Source of the DNA: Fibrobacteria bacterium GUT77
Lineage (GTDB): Bacteria > Fibrobacterota > Chitinivibrionia > Chitinivibrionales > Chitinispirillaceae
DNA: 5,899 nucleotides
Assembly (NCBI GenBank): GCA_001462255.1
Contig: LIUJ01000015.1
Coordinates: 1 to 5,899, forward strand
Reading direction: 5' to 3'
The position numbers and the translations under genes were made by a program. The notes beneath the pieces are model-generated. The model ran no database searches. It was not told where the DNA came from and was given only the letters and a program-made list of their open reading frames with translations. Positions 1-5,108 of the stretch are shown piece after piece. The stretch's first letter is position 1; every line of letters begins with the position of its first letter.

Positions 1-78
1 AGCGACGAAGCAATCCAGAAAATCACTGTTAAAACGCTCATTATTAATCGAACTATAAAAAGATTTACCTACACCATA

Positions 79-106
79 TTGACTTTTTACCCCGCCGATA
101 TATTAT
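79..106 (+). promoter_or_regulatory. Candidate sigma-70-like promoter of the first gene
   Basis: TTGACT at 79-84 matches a -35 box in five of six bases. TATTAT at 101-106 is a fair -10 box after a 16-base spacer. Overlapping TATATT hexamers at 99 and 104 would give spacers of 14 and 19, so the exact -10 is uncertain. Transcription would begin near 112-115, leaving a leader of about 55 bases before the ATG at 168. The whole stretch is AT-rich, so chance matches are possible. Confidence 0.4.
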
Positions 107-167
107 ATTATCTAAACGTGTTCATCCGAATCCGTCTGTTTGTACCCAAAACAAAACCGTAGGTAAA

Positions 168-968
168 ATGACCGACACGAAAATCATCAACGCAAAGTTC
201 AACCTCTCGACGGCGAAGCGCCGTGCCGTCGCGTCGCCGTCGTTGCCAACGGCAATCATCGCGGCCGTGGCCTTGGCCGTAGCCGTCGTCCCGACCCCCA
301 TTTTGGCCCGCGACGTTCTCTTTTTGGGCGTGACCGACGTTCGCGGCGGGTCGGCGGAGCCGGAGCTTGAGGCAGCGTTACGCGCCGAATTCGCCGCCGA
401 TAAGCGTTTTAGGCTAATCGGCAAGGTGGAGACGGAGCGCGCGGCGCGGGAGATGGAGCGGCAGGGGCGCGCGCGGACGGAGGCTATTATCCCGGCCAAC
501 GTCGGACTTGCCGACTCGACCGTAATCGTGAGAGGGGTACTCAGAGAGCTCTCCATCGTCACCAAGCGCAGTTCGCTGTTGCTTTGGGGGAGGATCGACG
601 CGCGGATGCGCTTGGAAGTCCATTTCAGCGAGTTTTCCGGCTCGTTGTCTCACCGCGAGGAGTTTAGCGCTACGGCCTCCAAGCGCAAAGACGTCATTCT
701 CTTCCAAGACCCTAAGAAGACCGTGCACGTCTCCGCCACCGATCGGGAGGAACTTTTGGGGCGGATGCGGGCGGATCTCGTAAAGAGCGCCGTCGGTTTG
801 ACCGGGACGGTTTTTAACGCGATTGCCACCGGCGGGGCGTTGCCGGCCAAGGCTACTAAGGACAGCGCGGACACCGCCGACGGCGGCGCGGAGTTTTCCA
901 CAGTCAACGGCAAGGACGTGGCGCCCATAGGCGACGCGGGTGCGACGAACGCGGACAGCGGGAAGTGA
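168..968 (+). CDS. Exported protein of unknown function, possibly CsgG/LpoB-like
   Basis: This 266-residue protein begins with a long basic N-region (residues 1-27, containing KRR), then a hydrophobic core at about 28-46. A likely signal-peptidase site follows ILA at 45-47, so it is probably periplasmic or envelope-attached; no lipobox cysteine is visible. The mature part opens with a short beta-like stretch (DVLFLGV), a helix rich in Ala and Glu, a KRFRLIGKVETERA segment, and later DSTVIVRGVLREL followed by alternating beta-like strands (ARMRLEVHFSEF). This order loosely resembles the CsgG/LpoB/TolB-N type of envelope domain, in which a protein reports 'function-level, root, repeat strand' elements, but no diagnostic motif proves it. 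The last 40 or so residues are Ala/Gly/Asp-rich and probably disordered. The ATG at 168 is preceded by only a weak AGG at 161-163; no other in-frame ATG precedes the hydrophobic segment. It seems to form its own transcription unit. The reading frame is convincing, the function is not. Confidence 0.75.
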   Translation: MTDTKIINAKFNLSTAKRRAVASPSLPTAIIAAVALAVAVVPTPILARDVLFLGVTDVRGGSAEPELEAALRAEFAADKRFRLIGKVETERAAREMERQGRARTEAIIPANVGLADSTVIVRGVLRELSIVTKRSSLLLWGRIDARMRLEVHFSEFSGSLSHREEFSATASKRKDVILFQDPKKTVHVSATDREELLGRMRADLVKSAVGLTGTVFNAIATGGALPAKATKDSADTADGGAEFSTVNGKDVAPIGDAGATNADSGK

Positions 969-1235
969 CCTTGCCTCAAAAAACACCGGCCAACATCCAT
1001 ATATTGCGGATTAACCATAGCGGATATACTATATATAGCGCCGATTGTGGGTTACCGCTATTTTAAAGACCGCCGCTACGGACGGGCAAACGCGGTAAAA
1101 AACGGCATCAAGCGGATTTCGCGAAGCGGCGATCAAAGGCGATTCGGCGTTCGGTTGTCAAAAAAAAATTTTATTTCTGTTGTAACATTATTATGCAATT
1201 ATTATTTTATCCGTAATAGGTTATACCCACTATTT

Positions 1236-1251
1236 TTGGCCGCTTGGCCGC
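1236..1251. repeat. Tandem 8-base repeat just before a ribosome binding site
   Basis: The octamer TTGGCCGC occurs twice back to back at 1236-1243 and 1244-1251. The second copy abuts the Shine-Dalgarno sequence of the first gene in the partner-switching cluster. Two copies of a GC-rich octamer could be a binding site or a slippage-prone tract, or may be chance. Confidence 0.6.
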
Positions 1252-1253
1252 GC

Positions 1254-1258
1254 GGAGG
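1254..1258 (+). promoter_or_regulatory. Shine-Dalgarno site that fixes the start at 1270
   Basis: GGAGG at 1254-1258 is a strong ribosome binding site. An in-frame GTG at 1258 overlaps this site and so cannot be its start codon. The ATG at 1270 lies 11 bases beyond GGAGG, a usable though slightly long distance across a T-rich spacer. Confidence 0.65.
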
Positions 1259-1269
1259 TGTTTTTTTAT

Positions 1270-1599
1270 ATGGAAGAGCTCGGTTCATACAGAAACGTGT
1301 TTGACGACCAAAATGAGTTCAACAAGTTGCACGACCTCATTTTGAGCGCGGTGCAGGAGTTTTCGGCTTACCGCAAGGGTAATTTGACCTACGGCGAGAT
1401 TATGTTTGTCATGGAGTGCATCCTCGACAATATGCGCGGTACTTCGGAGAAGGAGGCGCAGAGCCACACGATAAAGGGGCTTGAGTCGCCCTCGTTTACC
1501 ACGTTGCTGTCCATAGCGTCGCGTCTTGTGGAAACGATGGTGAAAAAAGGGATCATCGGGTCGGCCGAGGAGGCCTATGTGCTTCACGGGGAGCGCTGA
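1270..1599 (+). CDS. Small helical protein of unknown function leading the partner-switching cluster
   Basis: This 109-residue protein is not recognised. It has no signal peptide, no membrane segment and no cysteine pair; its single Cys sits in MECILDN near residue 49. The sequence looks mainly alpha-helical, with amphipathic stretches at about residues 10-35 (NKLHDLILSAVQEFSAY), 37-55 (YGEIMFVMECILDNM) and 76-100 (FTTLLSIASRLVETMVKKG). It is probably cytoplasmic. The stop at 1597-1599 is only 12 bases before the next start, so it is very likely co-transcribed with the HATPase and STAS genes. By position it could be a target, adaptor or modulator of the partner-switching proteins. It has no recognisable sigma-factor region 2 or 4 and no phosphatase motifs. 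An in-frame GTG at 1258 would add four residues but overlaps the Shine-Dalgarno site. Confidence 0.8.
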   Translation: MEELGSYRNVFDDQNEFNKLHDLILSAVQEFSAYRKGNLTYGEIMFVMECILDNMRGTSEKEAQSHTIKGLESPSFTTLLSIASRLVETMVKKGIIGSAEEAYVLHGER

Positions 1600-1611
1600 T
1601 AGGGGCGGGAT

Positions 1612-2064
1612 ATGGATTTGACTTTTCCGTATACCATCTCCGTGCGACTGCCCAGCGACCTTGAGATCATCCCCTCCATACGCAAGTTCGTGTCGGAGGT
1701 ATTGCAGGTATCGGGATTCAGCGCCAAGTTTGCCTTTCGTTCAGAGATCATAGTAGACGCCATTTGCAACAACGCGATTACCCATGGGAGTTCCGGGGGT
1801 GTCGACGGCGAGGTGGAGTTGTCGTGCGTAATACACGGCGATCGCCTTGAGGTGGTGGTGAGGGACAACGGCGGTTCCTCGGCGGATATAGAACGGTTGA
1901 AAGAAGCGGTACGCCGGACCCGGTTGGGATTGCCGTTGCCGGATTACGACTCCGGGGGAATGGGGCTGGAGATAGTGAAGCTTCTGTCCGAGACGATAGA
2001 TATTAATGTTGATGAAAATAACGTGACGTCCATTCATGTGGTGCGTAGGCGGGAAGATGTCTGA
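1612..2064 (+). CDS. RsbW/SpoIIAB-type HATPase (anti-sigma-factor-like), N-box glutamate replaced
   Basis: This 150-residue protein is a single GHKL/HATPase_c domain of the size usual for anti-sigma-factor serine kinases (RsbW, SpoIIAB). The N box is DAICNNAITHG (residues 49-59) with the Mg-binding Asn at 54. The G1 box is RDNGG with Asp85 and Gly87, and the G2 box is SGGMGLEIV (114-122). In SpoIIAB a catalytic Glu (Glu46) lies four residues before the Asn (Asn50); the equivalent here is Ala50, with Asp49 next to it. ATP binding therefore looks intact, while phosphoryl transfer to a STAS partner may be weak or absent. By family it would bind a sigma factor or other target and be displaced by a STAS antagonist. 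It starts at an ATG 12 bases after the previous stop, with only a GGGGCGGGA-like ribosome site. It overlaps the next gene by eight bases. The domain assignment is firm; the target is unknown. Confidence 0.9.
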   Translation: MDLTFPYTISVRLPSDLEIIPSIRKFVSEVLQVSGFSAKFAFRSEIIVDAICNNAITHGSSGGVDGEVELSCVIHGDRLEVVVRDNGGSSADIERLKEAVRRTRLGLPLPDYDSGGMGLEIVKLLSETIDINVDENNVTSIHVVRRREDV

Positions 2065-2860
2065 TAACGCGTTGACTATGGAGATTTCGTCCGAGTGGGG
2101 CGGCGCGGAGATCGCGGTGCTCAAGGTGTCGGGCTTTCTCGATTTTTCCGGCATTGCTATGCTGTCGCGTTTTTTCGACAAGATAGCGGCCGGGAATTGG
2201 AGCTACATCGTTGTCGACTTGGCCGAGTTGGAGGCTATATGCTCCGCAGCGCTGGGTGAGTTTATGGGATACCGCAAGAGGTTTGTGGAACGCGGCGGGA
2301 GTTTGGTTTTCGCGGGTTTGTCCGGCAACATCCGCTCCAAGCTAACGCTTTTGGGCGCCAACAAGATATTTTCTTTTTATCAAGACGTGCGTAGCGCGAT
2401 AAACGCCTACAAGTGGGATTACAAGAAGCAGAGCAAGTCCGTCGCCATATCGTTTCCGGCGCATTTGGCGCTTGTTCCGCCGGTGCGCCAGTTCGCCTCG
2501 CGGCTCGTGCGGCAAAAGGGATACAGTGTCAAGGACGCGTTCCGCGTTGAGACCATAGTCGACGAGGTTTGCAACAACGCCGTGGAGCACGGAATCGACG
2601 AGCCGGGAAGCGCCGTTGACGTGCGTATAGCCGTAGATAAAGAGAAAATCGACATAACCGTGAGCAACAAGAGCGCCCCCGACAAAGTCGCCGTGCTCCG
2701 CGAGCTGACAAAGCCGCAGGCGCAGGGTAGCAATCACGTAGGAACGAATGACAAACGCGGGCGCGGCTTGGCCCTTATACGTATGTTGTCAAACGATATG
2801 GACGTGAATATAACGGAGCACGGCACAACCGTGCATGTAACAAAATTAAGAGAGGAATAG
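2057..2860 (+). CDS. Fusion of STAS (anti-sigma antagonist) and HATPase domains
   Basis: This 267-residue protein joins two domains normally made as separate partners. Residues 8-118 form a STAS domain: EIAVLKVSGFLDFSG, then IVVDLAELEAICSAALG with Ser63 at the usual phosphoacceptor position, then ERGGSLVFAG. Its motif is C-S-A-A rather than the common D/N-S-S/T-G. After a short basic linker (about 119-128), residues 129-267 form an HATPase_c domain with N box DEVCNNAVEHG (Glu170, Asn174) and G2 box KRGRGLALI (233-241). The G1 box is degraded: SNKS, with Asn204 and Ser206 where Asp and Gly are expected. The chosen ATG at 2057 has the purine-rich GGCGGGAAG just upstream and overlaps the previous stop, suggesting translational coupling. 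An ATG at 2036 would add seven residues (MWCVGGK) with no domain content. The protein may act as a self-regulating switch or a scaffold; this is inferred from its architecture only. Confidence 0.88.
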   Translation: MSDNALTMEISSEWGGAEIAVLKVSGFLDFSGIAMLSRFFDKIAAGNWSYIVVDLAELEAICSAALGEFMGYRKRFVERGGSLVFAGLSGNIRSKLTLLGANKIFSFYQDVRSAINAYKWDYKKQSKSVAISFPAHLALVPPVRQFASRLVRQKGYSVKDAFRVETIVDEVCNNAVEHGIDEPGSAVDVRIAVDKEKIDITVSNKSAPDKVAVLRELTKPQAQGSNHVGTNDKRGRGLALIRMLSNDMDVNITEHGTTVHVTKLREE

Positions 2861-2869
2861 AGAGACGTT

Positions 2870-3226
2870 ATGGAAACGCAAATACAGATAACCTGCGAAG
2901 AAATCGCCGGGAAAGCCAACGCCAGAATCGTAAGATTCGTAGGCGACTTGGACGCCACGAACGTAGACTACGTGACGGAGCAGATAACAAACTATTTCGG
3001 CGACGGCTTAGTTAAGATTGTAGCCGATTTCAAGCAACTGCGCTACGTAAACAGTACCGGTTTGGGCGTTCTACTCCACTTCAACAAGTCCGCCAAAGAG
3101 CGCGGCGGTTGCTTCAAGATAACGAACCTAAACGAAAACGTCTACGAAATCATAGAAATAATAGGCGCGGCGTCGCTCTTGGACATATACGACGAGATAA
3201 GCGAAGCCATAGCCGCGTTGGATTGA
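2870..3226 (+). CDS. STAS-domain anti-sigma factor antagonist (SpoIIAA/RsbV-like)
   Basis: This 118-residue protein is a free-standing STAS domain of normal length. The VRFVGDLDATNVD segment (21-33) is the usual first strand and turn. ADFKQLRYVNSTGLGVLL (52-69) carries the phosphoacceptor motif N-S-T-G-L with Ser62, and ERGGCFKITNL follows as the next strand. By family it would bind an RsbW-like HATPase when unphosphorylated, freeing that protein's target, and be switched off when Ser62 is phosphorylated. It begins nine bases after the fusion gene ends, with purine-rich AGAGA at 2861-2865 as a modest ribosome site, so it belongs to the same operon. Unlike the fused STAS domain next door, its active-site motif looks canonical, making it the more likely phosphorylated switch. 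Confidence 0.9.
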   Translation: METQIQITCEEIAGKANARIVRFVGDLDATNVDYVTEQITNYFGDGLVKIVADFKQLRYVNSTGLGVLLHFNKSAKERGGCFKITNLNENVYEIIEIIGAASLLDIYDEISEAIAALD

Positions 3227-3296
3227 TTGTTGTAGGCGGTTTTGGTTTGATGAACATTTATGACACTATTCCCATTAAGCTAAACGGAGACTTTCC

Positions 3297-4967
3297 ATGC
3301 CAAACTCAAGTCGTAAACTTATCGCAGCGCTACTCTGCGCCACCGCGCTCTTAGTATGCCAATCGGCCAACGTCAAGGATCCCGTCGTAAAAGTCGGCGG
3401 AACGACGTTGGGTAGCGAGTCCATGGAGTCCTTTAGGAGAGTGGCCGGCGTATACCCCGCCCCCATGCCCTACTACTTCCCGGCGCAACGCTCGTCGCAC
3501 ACCTTCATGGCCGAATGCGAGGCGATATACAAGCACGCCGGCCACAAATCCTCCGAAATCTCCAAAAAAGTGCTTTCAAGCAACGATTGGACATGGAAAC
3601 AACGCTACTACGCGTCGTTGCTCTTCTTCGACCTGCTACCGGAGAACTTGGGATTCACGGATAAGCAACTCAACGACTACTACAAAAAATCCTCGGAAGA
3701 GTTCAAGGTTACGGTCACTACGGCCGGCGGCCAAGACTCAAGCTACATTCCACCCTTCGACTCCATAAAGACACAAGTGGCCAACCGTTGCTTCTACAAC
3801 ATCCACAAACCGGACTCGGCGTTCATAGCCGGGCTTAGCGACAAAGACAGCGCGGCCGTAATGAACCACTGGATTTACACCGTACGCTCCAACCCGCCCG
3901 ATTTCTTCATGCGCCTATTCTTTAGGGAACGTACCGGTACGGAATACGCGGACTCAACGGAACAAATCGTAGACGACAAGATCGTGACGGCGGCGGACAT
4001 GGACGTAATCACCGCTTGGTTACCCGAAAGCCGTAAAAATATGCGCAAAAAGGATATGGCGGAGTGGCTCTTCAAGTGGCTGTCGTTCTCGGAACAGGCC
4101 GAAAAACTCGGACTTACCGCAACGCCGCAATTCAAGGATATGCTCCACTGGGCGCAACGTATTGAGTTCGCTTTCGAGTACCTACGTTCCGAGGTGTTGC
4201 CCAAATCGGAGCCTACGGGTGCGCCCACCGCGTTGGACTCAGCCTTAGCGGAACTCATTGTCTACGATAACATCGGGCAAACGGGCAGACTTAACCCCCA
4301 ATGGCTGGCCTCCGAGCTAAACGAAATCGTCAAGACTAGAGTATCCGTAATCGTCGACTCTGCGATACACTCCGTCCGCAAGAGCGCAAAAATCAACTTT
4401 CTGCAAAATGACTACCGCGACGATAAAGACGCCGACCCGGTAGCGCTCATGGCCAAAGCGGACTCTCTGCGCGAAGCCGCGTCCGACCCGGATATAGACA
4501 TAGACGAGGCGGCCAAGCTCTTAGACGAGGCGGAAAAACTCTACCAAACACTCTCAACCGACTTCGCTTTCACAACCATCGGCCAAAAAGCGCTCGGAGA
4601 AATGGCCAAAACCCTAATCGACAAGTACAACACAAACCCCAAACAGGGAAAACACTTGGTAACCATGGCGATATACGCGTACCGCAAATCGCAAAAGCTA
4701 GACACCGACCTCGAAAACCTCTGCAACACCTACTTTTTGACCGGTTTGGCCTACGACGAGTACCTGAAAAACAACTCCTTGGCCGAAGCCAACTACAAAT
4801 GGGTACTGCGCAACACCCCCAAGTGCGCCTTATCCCCCGACGCCGAATTCATGATCCAACACCTCGGCGAGCCGATGACGAGCATAGAGGAGATACAGGG
4901 CCAGTCCATGCGCCAAGGACGCGACGTCGACTTTGACGAAACGCCCGACGCGTCGGGAATCCTGTAA
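3297..4967 (+). CDS. Exported SurA/PpiD-like chaperone-like protein with TPR-like C-terminus
   Basis: This 556-residue protein has a clear export signal: basic residues 6-7, then a hydrophobic core at about 8-20. Cys21 follows LLV, a poor lipobox because Val precedes the Cys; cleavage after Ala24 is the alternative. The mature start (DPVVKVGGTTLGSESMESFRR, given here as DPVVKVGG plus a following Glu/Phe/Arg helix) resembles the N-terminal arm of SurA/PpiD-type chaperones. So do LGFTDKQLNDYYKKSSEEF (118-136) and AEKLGLTATPQFKDML (268-283). I find no parvulin prolyl-isomerase domain. Residues 403-525 look like TPR-type helical pairs, best seen in TGLAYDEYLKN and AEANYKWVLRNTP. A good Shine-Dalgarno site, GGAGA at 3286-3290, lies six bases before the ATG. 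It may share the upstream operon's transcript across a 70-base gap. A role in outer-membrane protein folding or assembly is inferred. Confidence 0.75.
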   Translation: MPNSSRKLIAALLCATALLVCQSANVKDPVVKVGGTTLGSESMESFRRVAGVYPAPMPYYFPAQRSSHTFMAECEAIYKHAGHKSSEISKKVLSSNDWTWKQRYYASLLFFDLLPENLGFTDKQLNDYYKKSSEEFKVTVTTAGGQDSSYIPPFDSIKTQVANRCFYNIHKPDSAFIAGLSDKDSAAVMNHWIYTVRSNPPDFFMRLFFRERTGTEYADSTEQIVDDKIVTAADMDVITAWLPESRKNMRKKDMAEWLFKWLSFSEQAEKLGLTATPQFKDMLHWAQRIEFAFEYLRSEVLPKSEPTGAPTALDSALAELIVYDNIGQTGRLNPQWLASELNEIVKTRVSVIVDSAIHSVRKSAKINFLQNDYRDDKDADPVALMAKADSLREAASDPDIDIDEAAKLLDEAEKLYQTLSTDFAFTTIGQKALGEMAKTLIDKYNTNPKQGKHLVTMAIYAYRKSQKLDTDLENLCNTYFLTGLAYDEYLKNNSLAEANYKWVLRNTPKCALSPDAEFMIQHLGEPMTSIEEIQGQSMRQGRDVDFDETPDASGIL

Positions 4968-5009
4968 ACGCGTATACACGCGTATTGAAGAAATCCCCAT
5001 AGGGTTGAT

Positions 5010-5039
5010 ACTGACGTAAACGGTAACGCTTACGTCAGT
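5010..5039. terminator. Perfect inverted repeat, possible terminator between convergent genes
   Basis: ACTGACGTAA at 5010-5019 and TTACGTCAGT at 5030-5039 are exact reverse complements with a ten-base loop. It lies 42 bases past the stop of the + strand chaperone-like gene and 69 bases from the end of the convergent - strand gene. On the + strand it is followed by TAATTAT, only a weak T-tract; on the - strand no T-tract follows. It may be a weak terminator, an mRNA-stabilising hairpin or a protein-binding palindrome. Confidence 0.45.
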
Positions 5040-5108
5040 TAATTATCGCTAACCGTCTTTACGTGGGCGGGACGAGTCAAGAGCGTTGTGATTTTTTGGC
5101 GGTAAAAG

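Larger units (their letters stand above)
969..1269. other. Gene-poor region with probable operon promoter
   Basis: I see no convincing gene in this 301-base stretch. A candidate promoter is TTGCGG at 1004-1009 with TACTAT at 1027-1032 (17-base spacer); an overlapping TATACT at 1025-1030 is a better -10 with a 15-base spacer. The second half is strongly AT-rich, with a run of nine A at 1160-1168 followed by T-rich sequence, suggestive of bent DNA or an UP-like element. TTGTCA at 1155-1160 and TTGTAA at 1180-1185 are other possible -35 boxes, the latter with TATTTT at 1203-1208 after 17 bases. TTCGCGAA at 1118-1125 is a short palindrome. No clear terminator for the upstream gene is seen. Which promoter is real cannot be settled by eye. 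Confidence 0.4.

Noticed and set aside
1..41. ATG on the - strand at 41 leading off the left edge with a hydrophobic start (MSVLTVIFWIASS)
   Set aside because: Only 13 codons are visible and there is no Shine-Dalgarno site upstream; it could be a divergent exported protein but cannot be supported from this window.
1..162. Frame open from the left edge to a TAG at 160-162, possibly the end of an upstream gene
   Set aside because: The codons are AT-rich and unlike the real genes, the peptide has no recognisable feature, and the frame runs through the best promoter candidate.
122..565. 147-codon - strand open frame opposite the first gene
   Set aside because: It is a Ser/Thr/Ala/Arg-rich shadow of the + strand coding frame, with no domain and no ribosome site.
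1236..1251. Tandem octamer as the start of a CRISPR or longer repeat array
   Set aside because: There are only two adjacent copies without spacers, and no further copies were seen nearby.
1047..1304. 85-codon + strand open frame starting at GTG
   Set aside because: It overlaps the Shine-Dalgarno site and the start of the well-supported 109-residue gene, crosses AT-rich non-coding-like sequence, has no ribosome site and encodes a basic, low-information peptide.
4968..4985. Repeated ACGCGTAT (4968-4975 and 4978-4985) as an att site or terminator
   Set aside because: It is a short repeat with only a five-base stem possible, no T-tract and no integrase or mobile gene nearby.
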